Shown here: piece after piece, positions 16,978 through 26,466 of the stretch | How the letters are laid out: each line of letters starts with the position of its first letter | Numbering within the stretch: the stretch's first letter is position 1 | Source: JASGCL01 sp965262775 | GTDB lineage: Bacteria; Pseudomonadota; Alphaproteobacteria; JASGCL01 | Assembly (NCBI GenBank): GCA_965262775.1 | Contig: CBDHFT010000001.1 | Location: forward strand, 248,001-312,000 | Length of the DNA: 64,000 bases | Direction: 5' to 3' | Translations under genes and position numbers: made by a program | The notes under the pieces: model-generated | Databases searched by the model: none | The model's input: the letters and a program-made list of their open reading frames with translations, nothing else | What the model was told of the DNA's origin: nothing

Positions 16978-18429
16978 ATGAGAATAACAGAAATTAAAAT
17001 TAACAATTTTAAAGGCTTTAAAGGCGAGCATAGTTTTGATTTTGGAACTAACCTCGCAATCTTGGTGGGCGAGAATAATACGGGCAAGACAACGCTTTTC
17101 CAAGCGGTTAATTTCTTGCTTAACGGATTAGGAAAAGATAAAAAAATAGAAGATATTATAACTAAAGGCCTTAATACCAGTAAAGACGAAGTTTCTGTTG
17201 AGATAAAAATTCAAGGTGACCTCTCTAAGATAATAAGTGCAGGGTCAGATTTAAGAAAGTATCAAGACTATATATTTAAAGAAGGCGGATTAGAACATTT
17301 AAAACTTAGACGCTCTTCCAAACCTGCTAATATTACACAAAAGGGTAAAGATGTAAAAATTTATATTAAAAATATAACAATTTTTAATTCTACAGAAAGT
17401 CAATTTGAGAACCCTACAGGATTTAGTAATGCTATAAAATCTTTGCTTGATGCAGAGTTCGTTTGGGCAGATATTAACCCAGATGACGTAATTGACGCAG
17501 GTTCAACAAAAACCCTGGGCAAGATTTTAACAAGAATAATTAGTAATTTTTTTAATACCCCTGAATGGTCAAGTTTTCAAAAAAATTATAACGATTTGCT
17601 TAGCGCAGGAGCAGACGCGCCAAAAAATAAAAGCAAGGAAATAGAAAAAGAAATTACAGAATTATTAAAAACACAACATGCAGACGCCACGGTAGAACTC
17701 GACTTCCCTATTCCAGAAGCTAAATCCTTTCTAACCAATGCAACCATAAATATTGACGACGGGATAAAGACTGATTGGCAAGAAAAAGGTAGTGGCATGC
17801 AGAGGGCTGTTGCCTTAATTATATTACAGATTTATGCTAAATATCTAAAAGATGATAGAAAGGAAAATCAGAAACCCATCTTATTTTTTATTGACGAGCC
17901 AGAAAAATCTTTGCATCCTCACGCGCAAGATAAATTAATAAAAGCGTTAATTACAATATCCGACCAACAACAAATTTTTCTGACAACCCATTCTCCTTAT
18001 TTATTAACAAATTTAAGTTCTAATATTAATTATGACCTTTATGTATTTTCAAAGAATAACAGTATCATTGAATATAAAAACAAAGAAAAATTAAAATTAT
18101 TTTCTTTTTCACCTTCGTGGGGTGAAGTAAATTATTATGCCTTTAATATGCCGACAACAGAATTTCACAATGAATTATATGGTGTATTACAAGAAAAAAA
18201 TCAAAAATTTAATGAAAAAGATATAGAAAATTTTTTTACTGCGAAGGGGAAAAAAATTTGCAAGGCTTACCAAAGGCTACCAAATGGCAATCTTAGCCCC
18301 TCCCATGATATTACTATTATGACTTACATTAGAAATAAAATACATCATCCTGAAAATACATACAACCCTGATTACACAGCTGAAGAATTAAAAGAATCAA
18401 TCGAAACGATGATTGAATTATTAAGTTAA
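16978..18429 (+). CDS. AAA ATPase (OLD/RecF-like) with C-terminal HEPN-like motif; candidate phage-defence gene
   Basis: A 483-aa SMC/OLD-type ATPase. Walker A GENNTGKTT is at 31-39, an ABC-type signature-like GSGMQRAVAL about 275-285, Walker B ILFFIDEPEKSLHPH about 301-315, and the switch histidine in TTHSPYLL near 338. After the ATPase the protein lacks the TOPRIM nuclease of OLD proteins. It instead ends in a helical region with RNKIHH (452-457), which fits the Rx4H signature of HEPN ribonucleases. The gene is visibly more AT-rich than its neighbours. It sits where trpC might be expected, and its stop overlaps that of xthA. ATPase-plus-HEPN layouts are known in PrrC/RloC-type anticodon nucleases. 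A role in abortive infection is inference. Confidence 0.7.
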   Translation: MRITEIKINNFKGFKGEHSFDFGTNLAILVGENNTGKTTLFQAVNFLLNGLGKDKKIEDIITKGLNTSKDEVSVEIKIQGDLSKIISAGSDLRKYQDYIFKEGGLEHLKLRRSSKPANITQKGKDVKIYIKNITIFNSTESQFENPTGFSNAIKSLLDAEFVWADINPDDVIDAGSTKTLGKILTRIISNFFNTPEWSSFQKNYNDLLSAGADAPKNKSKEIEKEITELLKTQHADATVELDFPIPEAKSFLTNATINIDDGIKTDWQEKGSGMQRAVALIILQIYAKYLKDDRKENQKPILFFIDEPEKSLHPHAQDKLIKALITISDQQQIFLTTHSPYLLTNLSSNINYDLYVFSKNNSIIEYKNKEKLKLFSFSPSWGEVNYYAFNMPTTEFHNELYGVLQEKNQKFNEKDIENFFTAKGKKICKAYQRLPNGNLSPSHDITIMTYIRNKIHHPENTYNPDYTAEELKESIETMIELLS

Positions 18430-19244
18430 ATCTCAAACCTTGCCACCACGGGGGTGTGGTCGGATGGTTTTTCGGCGTGGCGGGGCGCGGCGTCAACCAT
18501 AATGTCGGTCATGCGGTCGGCCAATTGCGCGGTCGCCAAACAATGGTCAATACGCAACCCATTGTTTTTTTGAAACGCCCCACCCGTGTAATCCCAATAT
18601 GTATAACACATGGGTTCGCTGGGGTGGTGGGCGCGGAATAAATCGACCAACCCCATGGCTTGCAAACGGCGAAACGCCGCACGCGATTGTGGTTGCAACA
18701 ACGCGTCGCCCGCCATTTTTTCGGTGTCATAACAATCAATATCTTCGGGGCAAATATTATAATCGCCCACCATCACCATCGGTGTTTCGTTTTTTATTAA
18801 CCCCGCCACATAATCATGCAACGCCCTTAACCAATCCAACTTATACATAAATTTTTCATGATGCTTACCATGTTCGTCAAACACGGGGTTGCCGTTGGGG
18901 GCGTAAATATTAATAACGCGTATGCCGCACGCCATAATGTCTAAAAAACGGCTGTGGGTTTTGGCTGGTGGGTCGTTCGGTAATTGGTTACTGATAAGTT
19001 TTGCGCCATGTTGTTTTTTAACCAATGTCGCCACCCCATTGTATGATTTTTGCCCCAAAATAAAAATATCGTAATCCAAACCATCGGCCACCCGTTGCAA
19101 TTCCATCAATGGGAAATCTTTTTCCTCACATTTTATTTCTTGCAAACATAATACGTCGGGTTTGGTTTGCGCCAACCAACCCACCAACAATGGCACGCGT
19201 ATCCGCACCGAATTAACATTAAAACTAGCGACCGAAAAATTCAT
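18426..19244 (-). CDS. xthA: Exodeoxyribonuclease III / AP endonuclease
   Basis: A 272-aa enzyme of the Xth/APE1 family that cuts DNA at abasic sites during base-excision repair. It opens with the family's SFNVNSVR, has the metal-binding Glu in LCLQEIKCEEKDFP, the GDYNICPEDIDCYD block with Asp and Asn, and the C-terminal SDHTPVVARF with the catalytic Asp-His. Length is normal. It converges on the AAA-HEPN gene, sharing four bases at the stops, and lies 12 bases after erpA on the same strand, probably in one transcript. Confidence 0.95.
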   Translation of the reverse strand: MNFSVASFNVNSVRIRVPLLVGWLAQTKPDVLCLQEIKCEEKDFPLMELQRVADGLDYDIFILGQKSYNGVATLVKKQHGAKLISNQLPNDPPAKTHSRFLDIMACGIRVINIYAPNGNPVFDEHGKHHEKFMYKLDWLRALHDYVAGLIKNETPMVMVGDYNICPEDIDCYDTEKMAGDALLQPQSRAAFRRLQAMGLVDLFRAHHPSEPMCYTYWDYTGGAFQKNNGLRIDHCLATAQLADRMTDIMVDAAPRHAEKPSDHTPVVARFEI

Positions 19245-19256
19245 GGCAACAATCTA

Positions 19257-19649
19257 TCACTCGATAGAAAAACTATGGCCACAACCACAACCACTCTTGG
19301 CATTGGGGTTTTTAATATTCAGGAACGAACCCATCAATTTTTCTTCAAAATCCAATTGCGCGGTCGCCAAAAATGGTAACGATGTTTCATCAATCACCAC
19401 CGTCACCCCGTTGTTTGTAAATTCTACATCGTCAGGGTTGGTGTGGTCGGTGAATGAAAATATATATTGAAACCCCGAACAACCCCCGCCCTCGACCATG
19501 ATACGAAATTTTTGGCCCGCCTTAACCTCCACCATTTGTGCCAAATAATCGCGGGCGCGGTTGCTTATGCTAAACTGCCCCCCCGCCATAACATCGGTGC
19601 GGTTTGATTCCAAATTTTGGTTGGGGGATAATGGGGTAGCCGTGGTCAT
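19257..19649 (-). CDS. erpA: Iron-sulfur cluster insertion protein, ErpA/IscA (A-type carrier)
   Basis: A 130-aa A-type carrier that delivers [Fe-S] clusters to apo-proteins. The three cluster cysteines are in GGGCSGFQY and, near the C-terminus, SGCGCGHSF. The first 25 residues are a non-conserved tail. ErpA and IscA are hard to tell apart; the name rests on the stand-alone position and the alphaproteobacterial context next to xthA. It diverges from addB. Confidence 0.88.
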   Translation of the reverse strand: MTTATPLSPNQNLESNRTDVMAGGQFSISNRARDYLAQMVEVKAGQKFRIMVEGGGCSGFQYIFSFTDHTNPDDVEFTNNGVTVVIDETSLPFLATAQLDFEEKLMGSFLNIKNPNAKSGCGCGHSFSIE

Positions 19650-19757
19650 GAATGGTGCCTATAAAAATTGCGGTATGATGAAGCGCAACTAGGTGAACTA
19701 TATACCTTTTGAGTTTTGCTTGTCAATTGGGTAAAAATCCTTTAGTTTTTTTTTAAG

Positions 19758-21146
19758 ATGTCGGGCACTCCACAGCGTCATTTTTCCCACGGGGTTTTTA
19801 CTATCCATGCCAGTTTTGGTTTTGCGGCGTCGCTGGCACGCGTGATGCTTAACCTTGCCCTGGAAAAGGATGAAAAAAATTGGCAAGCCGCCCTGGCCGA
19901 TATGACATTATATTTACCCAACCGCCGAAGCGTCGGCGTGGTGAAGGGTGCGTTGCTCCAGGCGGTGCAGGACGAACAATTGGTCGGCGGATATTTGATG
20001 CCCAAAATTATTTCGCTGGGCGATATTGTCACCGACAGCCAAGATTTAGAAATAACCAGCGACGACGACGATTTTTTAAGCGACGGGGCATTATCGCCCA
20101 TTAGCCAAGAACGCCGTTTGCAATTGTTGATGAGCCTGATACAAAAATTTTATTACCAAGGATTCGACCGCCATTTAACCGCGGGGCATTTGTTGGGGTT
20201 GGCAAAAAAATTGGCAAGTTTTTTAGACGAACTAACCATTGCACAAAAAGATAGGAAAGAATTATTTGCCAAAGGCATTTTTTTAAACAACGAAGAATTA
20301 ATAGGCGATGAGGCCGACGATAATAACCGCACCACGGGCGATGCCGACAGCAAAGCGTTGCTGGAAAACCTTGCCGAGCATTGGCAAAAAATTTTGCATT
20401 TCTTAACCATGGTGATACCAAGTTATGAAGATATTTTACAAGAACGCGGCCACCAGGACCGCGAACAAATATTGAATGAACGGATTATCGCCATCGCCGA
20501 TGCCTATCAACGGGCGCAACACACGGGCAAACAAACTGGCACGGTGATTATTGCGGGGTCCACGGGGTCGCGCGCCACCACCCGCCAATTGATGAGATCG
20601 GTGCTAACATTAAAAAATGGCATGGTTATCTTGCCCGGGTTTGATAAAAACATGGACGAAGATGTGTGGAATTTTTTATCGTCATCGGTTTTGCCATCGG
20701 CAAGCATTGAAAAAAAATTATCGGATAAGGCTTCGGCTTTTTTCTTATCGGCGTTGGTGCACCCACAACGGTCGATGGTCGATTTGTTGCAATTTTTGGG
20801 CGTGAAGAAAGACGAGGTGCAATACCTGCACCGCGAATCCATCGACCATAATATTCTGGCGCGCGAAAAATTGCTGGCGGAGATATTCTTGCCGCCAATA
20901 AAAACATGGTTGCAACGCGCCGACGATAAAAATTTGCAAAAAAATATCGCCACCGCCCTGGGCGGCGTGACCATGCTAACCCTGCCCGACAGGAGCAGCG
21001 AGGCCGAAATGATAGCCCTGATTATCAAAAAAAATCTTCTCAACCACAAAAAAATAATGAAGAAAATAATAACGCCGCGCCCAACAATTCGGTCAAAAAT
21101 CCTTCGCAACCCAGCATCGCCCTGGTGGCGCGCGACAAACAATTGA
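19758..21146 (+). CDS. addB: AddB double-strand break repair protein, 5' part (frame ends at A8 slip site)
   Basis: N-terminal 423 or so residues match AddB, the partner of the AddA helicase-nuclease that processes DNA double-strand breaks. They start with VFTIHASFGFAASLARVML and include LTLPDRSSEAEMIALIIKK. After AAA AAA AAT (21027-21035) this frame continues only into an unrelated tail and stops at 21146. The rest of AddB continues in the -1 frame (21032 onward). One extra A in the A8 run would give a single protein of about 1111 aa, close to a normal AddB. It is either a homopolymer error, a recent mutation, or -1 ribosomal or polymerase slippage. Confidence 0.85.
   Translation: MSGTPQRHFSHGVFTIHASFGFAASLARVMLNLALEKDEKNWQAALADMTLYLPNRRSVGVVKGALLQAVQDEQLVGGYLMPKIISLGDIVTDSQDLEITSDDDDFLSDGALSPISQERRLQLLMSLIQKFYYQGFDRHLTAGHLLGLAKKLASFLDELTIAQKDRKELFAKGIFLNNEELIGDEADDNNRTTGDADSKALLENLAEHWQKILHFLTMVIPSYEDILQERGHQDREQILNERIIAIADAYQRAQHTGKQTGTVIIAGSTGSRATTRQLMRSVLTLKNGMVILPGFDKNMDEDVWNFLSSSVLPSASIEKKLSDKASAFFLSALVHPQRSMVDLLQFLGVKKDEVQYLHRESIDHNILAREKLLAEIFLPPIKTWLQRADDKNLQKNIATALGGVTMLTLPDRSSEAEMIALIIKKNLLNHKKIMKKIITPRPTIRSKILRNPASPWWRATNN
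21027..21035 (+). other. A8 slippery site joining the two addB frames
   Basis: In the upstream frame the codons are AAA AAA AAT, so 21029-21035 reads A AAA AAT, a permitted -1 slippage heptamer. Shifting by -1 here enters the frame that runs without a stop to 23092. The first residues after the shift are Asn/Gln/Lys-rich, followed by PSIALVARDK, which matches the expected next AddB block. Confidence 0.7.
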
Positions 21147-23092
21147 TAAGGGAGGTTTTGTTGGTGCTACGTTCGATGAATATTTTGGTTGAGGATAGTT
21201 CGGGCGTGCCATTTTGGCAAAGCCCGTTGGGGATGTTTGTTTTTATCGCCAATCTTTTTTTCAGCCGTCCTTCCGCGGCAACCTTCAAAAATCTTTTGCT
21301 ACAGCCGCTGGTTTCGGGCGCGTCCAGCGAAACCAAACAATTTGTTCATTATTTGCTGGTGGATGTTTTGCCAACCATTCGCCATCACTTAACCGCGGAA
21401 AAATTACAACGCGCCATCATTGCCCCGCCCAGCGAGCCAGGCAACCAACGCCGTGATAAATTGGACGCCACGCAACGTAAAAAATTGTTGCAATGGCTTG
21501 AACCCATGATGGCGGTATTACAAAGCAACGAAGAAAAAACCCGCCAGCCAAAATCGGTCGCCGCATGGATGGGCGAATTTATAAACTTCATCGAACTTAT
21601 CACCCGCGATTCGATTGCCGACGACCGCGACAATATATTGGCAAGCAGCGCGGGGAAGAAATTCACCACCATCGTTAACCATTTTATTGCCGAGGGCGAA
21701 GAGCATGTTTTTTTTATGCAACGCGAAGAATTGCACGATTGGTTTTATGAATTGTTGGCGGGGGAAACCATCCACCGACCTTTTTTACAATTGGCGCGGT
21801 TGCAAATTGTTGGCCCGTTGGAATCCAGGTTATTAAAAGCCGACATAACCATATTGGCGGGTTTGACCGACGGCCTATGGCCCGCAACGGGCAGCCCCGA
21901 CCCATGGTTGCCAAAATCCATCCGCCGTCATTGGGGCTTGCTCAACGATGAAGAAAAATTATCGCTAAGCGCGCACGATTTTGCCATCAATTTTTTATCG
22001 CCCGAGGTTTTTTTATTAAGCCGCGAAAAAGAAAATGGCGTGCTGTGCGAAAAATCGCGCTGGCTGCAACGGTTGGAAGCCCTGCTAACCATCTATCCCC
22101 AAGCCGCCATGCAACAACGCGCCGCCCAATGGTATGGTTTGTTGGCGCGGCATCAACAATTAACCAACCAATTTTTATCACCCGCCGCAACCACGCCGCC
22201 CGCCCCCCAACCCGCGGTCGCGGCGCGCCCCAAAAAATTAAGCGTCACCAGCTTAGAAAAATTTCAGGCCAATCCTTTCTGGCTCTACGCCAACAAAATT
22301 CTCAAATTGCCAAAGCCCGATGATTTAAGCGACGATTCCTTGGTGGCAACCTTGGCGCGGGATAAAGGAAAATTGTTGCATGACATATTAAAAATATTCA
22401 CCGCCGAGGCCAGCCAGCATCAAGGGCGCGAACTGGTTTTCCTCTATGAATTATGCGACAGGGCATTGGCCGATTATCAACATTTGGCGGTGGTGAAGAA
22501 TTTTTGGCAACCTGCCTTCTACGCCACCTGCGATTTTTTTTGGCGCGAATATCAACATCATGCTAACGGCAAAATCCTAAGCGAATTTCACGGCGAAGCC
22601 ACGACAAGCCTTGCCGATTATCATTTTACCCTGACCGCCCGTGCCGACAGGATAGATATAAAACCCGATGGCGGTATTAATATTGTTGATTACAAAACGG
22701 GGCCCCTGCCCACGCAAACCAAACGCCAAGCGGGGGAAAGTTTGCAATTACCGCTGGAGGGGTGGATTGCAAGCCGCGGCGGCTTCGCGGGTGTTAATGA
22801 CGCATCGGCGGGGCAACCCATAGAATTAGAATTTTGGTATTTACGCGGCGGCGATTCGGTTGTTGAAAATTTTAGCAAGTCGAAAAAAAATAACAAAACC
22901 AACCAAGAATTGATTGCCCAAGCCGAAGAAAAATTATTAAGCATCGTCAGCAACCTTAGCAACCCTGCATTTGGTTTTACCGCGGTCGAGGGGCAAGAAT
23001 ACAACGATTATGACTTGCTGGCGCGTGAAGGCGAATGGGCGAGCGGCATTGTGATAGAAAAAGATGGCGATGAATCGCCCGAAGGAGCGTAG
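21125..23092 (+). CDS. addB: AddB double-strand break repair protein, 3' part with nuclease domain
   Basis: Continuation of AddB in the -1 frame. The open frame actually reaches back to the A8 run; 21125 is only the first GTG. The protein carries the helicase-like remainder and ends in a PD-(D/E)xK nuclease domain. Its active-site core is seen in TARADRIDIKPDGGINIVDYKTG, followed by a QLPLEGW block. In the AddAB enzyme this nuclease degrades one strand at the break. The frame is free of stops for 650 codons and codon use is unchanged, which suggests it is still translated or only just interrupted. The stop is 11 bases before addA. Confidence 0.85.
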   Translation: MARDKQLIREVLLVLRSMNILVEDSSGVPFWQSPLGMFVFIANLFFSRPSAATFKNLLLQPLVSGASSETKQFVHYLLVDVLPTIRHHLTAEKLQRAIIAPPSEPGNQRRDKLDATQRKKLLQWLEPMMAVLQSNEEKTRQPKSVAAWMGEFINFIELITRDSIADDRDNILASSAGKKFTTIVNHFIAEGEEHVFFMQREELHDWFYELLAGETIHRPFLQLARLQIVGPLESRLLKADITILAGLTDGLWPATGSPDPWLPKSIRRHWGLLNDEEKLSLSAHDFAINFLSPEVFLLSREKENGVLCEKSRWLQRLEALLTIYPQAAMQQRAAQWYGLLARHQQLTNQFLSPAATTPPAPQPAVAARPKKLSVTSLEKFQANPFWLYANKILKLPKPDDLSDDSLVATLARDKGKLLHDILKIFTAEASQHQGRELVFLYELCDRALADYQHLAVVKNFWQPAFYATCDFFWREYQHHANGKILSEFHGEATTSLADYHFTLTARADRIDIKPDGGINIVDYKTGPLPTQTKRQAGESLQLPLEGWIASRGGFAGVNDASAGQPIELEFWYLRGGDSVVENFSKSKKNNKTNQELIAQAEEKLLSIVSNLSNPAFGFTAVEGQEYNDYDLLAREGEWASGIVIEKDGDESPEGA

Positions 23093-23103
23093 AAAAATAA
23101 CCC

Positions 23104-26100
23104 ATGATAAATCAACCCACACCACCAAACAATATCCTCACCATGGACGGGCGTGACAGCACCCGTTTAACCGACGAACAACGCCGCGCCATCGACCCCA
23201 ATTATTATGTTTGGGTAACGGCATCGGCGGGCAGCGGCAAAACCAAAGTTCTTATTGACCGAATATTATATTTGTTGTTGTCGGGGCAAAAACCGCATAA
23301 TTTGTTGGTGATTACATTTACCCGCGCGGCGTCGGCGGAAATTAAAAATCGCCTGAATAAAAAATTGGCAGAATGGACGGTGAAGCCCGACAAAGAATTA
23401 GAAGCCGATATTAAAAATATTGTCGGCGACCAAGGGGAAGGAATTGCGATAAGAAAAAAAATGACAACCGCGCGCGGGCTTTTTTTACAGATGATGGATG
23501 AAAAACAAAACCTGGTTATCAACACCATCCACGGGTTTTGCCAACAATTGTTAAGTTATTTCCCGTTGGAATCGGGCGTGCCATTTGCGTTCCAGTTAGC
23601 CGACGAAGATGAAGCAAAAAAATTATTGCATAACGCGATTGAAACCACCCTGTTGCGCCAAGACGGGGAGGTAGCCCCGTTGCTTAGCGAGATGAAAAGA
23701 TATTGGCAAAACGATTCGGCTTTGAAGCAAAAAATTGAAGTATATTTGTCTGACCCGCTGGCATTGGAAAATCATCAACGGCTTCACCATGATAATTTGG
23801 CGATGTGGCAAAAGCAACATGGTTGGTTAAGCGCGACCGACATGTTGGCAAAAGAAAAACAAAGGGCTGACCTGCTGGCGTCATTTACCGACCAAAATAT
23901 TATCACCAAAAATGGCAAGATTAACAAAACAAAAAGAAAAAAATTTAGCGAACAGGAAGAGGCAACGGCCCAGGCCGTGGATGCCATCAACGCCGAAATA
24001 AGCAAGGCCACCATCGCGGGGCAATCCTACATTGCTTTGGCCTTGGCGATAAAAATATCGGACCATTACAAAAAAATAAAATTCGCCAATGGTTTGCTGG
24101 ATTACAATGATCTTATTATCAAGGCGGCAAACCTGCTGGCCGATAAAAACAACATCCACCCGTGGGTGCAATATAAAATGGCGGGGGCCATCAAACACCT
24201 GTTGTTGGATGAAGCCCAAGATACCAGCCCCAGCCAATGGCAGGTGATAAAAAATGTCGTCGATGGTTTCACCATGATGCAAAAAAAACGCGGCGATTAT
24301 AGTTTTTTGATAGTTGGCGATGGCAAACAATCGATATTTGCCTTTCAGGGGGCTGAAATAAAAACTTATCACGATTACAAAATATTATGGGATCGGGTTT
24401 TTGATAAAAGTTTTCTGTCGTTGCTGTTTGATACGTCCTTTCGTTCGGGTAAAAATATTTTAGAATTCGTGGATAAGGTTTTTGCGGGCAGTGATTTCCA
24501 TTCATCGTTGGGGGAGGTTTCTTCCCACCGCGCCCATCACCAACAATTACCATCACAAATTATGGTAAAAAATTTTGTAGCTTACGAAGAAAAAGAAAAT
24601 CACAAATCACAAAAATTACAATATATCGAATCGGTGGCGCAAGATATAAAACATTATATCGACCATGGTGTGATTGTTGAAAATAATGTCGGGCGCGCGG
24701 TGAAGGCCAGCGACATCATGGTGTTAATCAAAGAACGGAAATATTTGCAACCGCCGTTGGTGGCGGCGTTAAAAAAAATGGGTGTCATGGTGGCGGGGCG
24801 CGACCGTATTATTTTAAAAGACGAATGGTTGGTAAAGGACATGATAAACCTTGGCCAATTTGCCTTGATGCCGCGGGTGGATTTTTATTTGGCGAACCTG
24901 TTGCTCTCGCCATTTTGTAATCTTTCCTATGACGAATTGGAAACAATTGCCATCAACCGCGCGGGGTCGTTATACCAATCCCTTATCGCCCATGCCGCAA
25001 CCAGCCCTGACCCATGGTGGAAAAAATTGTTGCAGTGGCTGGATGATATAAGTCGCGCCGTGAATCAGAAAACCGCTTTTGAATTTTTTTATGACGGCTT
25101 GCAACAACCCTGCCCCCATCGCCATTATCAAACCACCAACCAGCAATCTTTTGTCGCGTCGGGCCGCGCCATGTTGTTGGCGCGTTGGGGCATGGCGGAG
25201 GGGGAAACATTAAACATATTTTTTGACCGCTTGCTTGATTTAGAAAAAAAACAAATTAACAACCTGGCCATGGCGATTGATAAATTGCTCAACGATGATA
25301 CGCAAATAAAAAAAGACGCGGCGGCGGATTACAAAACGGGGGTGCGTATTATTACCTGCCACGGCGCGAAGGGGTTGGAGGCCCCCATTGTTTTCTTGCT
25401 TGATTATATTCCCGACCGTTTGGGAAAAAAGGAAGAGGTATTTATTCGCGAGCCCAACCAGCCCATATTATTTTTGGCGAACAAAGACCAAAGAGAAGAA
25501 GAACAAGAAAAAATTTGGCAACAGAAAAAAGATTTGGCAATGCAGGAGGAACATCGGTTGTTGTATGTCGCCTTAACCCGTGCCAAGAATTATTTGGTTA
25601 TCAGCGGGTTTGGAAAAAACCAAGCGGAAGAAAACAAAGATGGCGAGGCCTCGCCCTATAAAAACAGTTGGTATTACCTGTGCCAACGCGCCATGCTTGA
25701 CCTGCCTCACCACGAACATGATGACGGGCTTGTCTATGGCGATGTTTCCGCCGCCACGAAAAGCCGTGCACCCGATACACAATCTTTACCGCCCGTGTCA
25801 TCGCCCACCACGCGCGACGCGGGGGTGGATGATTGGCTAACCACCAAAATAAATTTTTCTTATTTGCAAGCCACCCCCGACCAAAGCAGTCAAGAAGACA
25901 AAGGCGAATATAAAAAAACGACGACTCCATTTGCCAAACGAACCGATGAAACCGCGGCAGGCGAAACAACGGAACATGTGGCGCGCGGTGTGGCGGTTCA
26001 CCGATTGTTGCAAAGATTAAGCAAAATTCCCAAGGCGCAACAATTGGCGCAAGCGGAAAAAATATTGAAACAAGAATTTTTTTACCTCGAGCATGATAAG

Positions 26101-26466
26101 CGGCGGGGCGTGGTGGGCGAAGTCATGGCTACCTTGACCACAGCGGACAAATTACCGCCCGATTGGCAAGGCGTTTTTATCACCGATGACCACCAGCAAA
26201 TATTTTTGGAACAAGAGGTGATGGGATGGGTCGAAGGGGTTGCCGTCATGGGGCGGGTTGACCGCATGGTTGTCACCCCGACCGAAGTTAAAATTCTTGA
26301 TTACAAATCATCATCGCTTAACATACAACATCTATCGCAAGTGCCGCGCAGTTATCAACAGCAAATGGCGCGTTATCGGCAATTGTTGTCTTTAACCTAC
26401 CCCGATAAAAAAATTCGCACCGCTTTGCTATTCACGGGCAACCTGCAATTGATAGAGGTTTTTTAG
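23104..26466 (+). CDS. addA: AddA double-strand break repair helicase-nuclease
   Basis: A 1120-aa UvrD/Rep-type helicase fused to a nuclease, the AddA subunit. Helicase motif I is TASAGSGKT near residue 40; motif II is HLLLDEAQDTSP; later motifs include GDGKQSIFAFQGA, TCHGAKGLEAPIVFLLD (motif V) and LLYVALTRAKNYL (motif VI). The C-terminal nuclease core is VDRMVVTPTEVKILDYKSS. Length is normal. It is translated right after addB and its stop overlaps the gltX stop by four bases (convergent). Confidence 0.95.
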   Translation: MINQPTPPNNILTMDGRDSTRLTDEQRRAIDPNYYVWVTASAGSGKTKVLIDRILYLLLSGQKPHNLLVITFTRAASAEIKNRLNKKLAEWTVKPDKELEADIKNIVGDQGEGIAIRKKMTTARGLFLQMMDEKQNLVINTIHGFCQQLLSYFPLESGVPFAFQLADEDEAKKLLHNAIETTLLRQDGEVAPLLSEMKRYWQNDSALKQKIEVYLSDPLALENHQRLHHDNLAMWQKQHGWLSATDMLAKEKQRADLLASFTDQNIITKNGKINKTKRKKFSEQEEATAQAVDAINAEISKATIAGQSYIALALAIKISDHYKKIKFANGLLDYNDLIIKAANLLADKNNIHPWVQYKMAGAIKHLLLDEAQDTSPSQWQVIKNVVDGFTMMQKKRGDYSFLIVGDGKQSIFAFQGAEIKTYHDYKILWDRVFDKSFLSLLFDTSFRSGKNILEFVDKVFAGSDFHSSLGEVSSHRAHHQQLPSQIMVKNFVAYEEKENHKSQKLQYIESVAQDIKHYIDHGVIVENNVGRAVKASDIMVLIKERKYLQPPLVAALKKMGVMVAGRDRIILKDEWLVKDMINLGQFALMPRVDFYLANLLLSPFCNLSYDELETIAINRAGSLYQSLIAHAATSPDPWWKKLLQWLDDISRAVNQKTAFEFFYDGLQQPCPHRHYQTTNQQSFVASGRAMLLARWGMAEGETLNIFFDRLLDLEKKQINNLAMAIDKLLNDDTQIKKDAAADYKTGVRIITCHGAKGLEAPIVFLLDYIPDRLGKKEEVFIREPNQPILFLANKDQREEEQEKIWQQKKDLAMQEEHRLLYVALTRAKNYLVISGFGKNQAEENKDGEASPYKNSWYYLCQRAMLDLPHHEHDDGLVYGDVSAATKSRAPDTQSLPPVSSPTTRDAGVDDWLTTKINFSYLQATPDQSSQEDKGEYKKTTTPFAKRTDETAAGETTEHVARGVAVHRLLQRLSKIPKAQQLAQAEKILKQEFFYLEHDKRRGVVGEVMATLTTADKLPPDWQGVFITDDHQQIFLEQEVMGWVEGVAVMGRVDRMVVTPTEVKILDYKSSSLNIQHLSQVPRSYQQQMARYRQLLSLTYPDKKIRTALLFTGNLQLIEVF

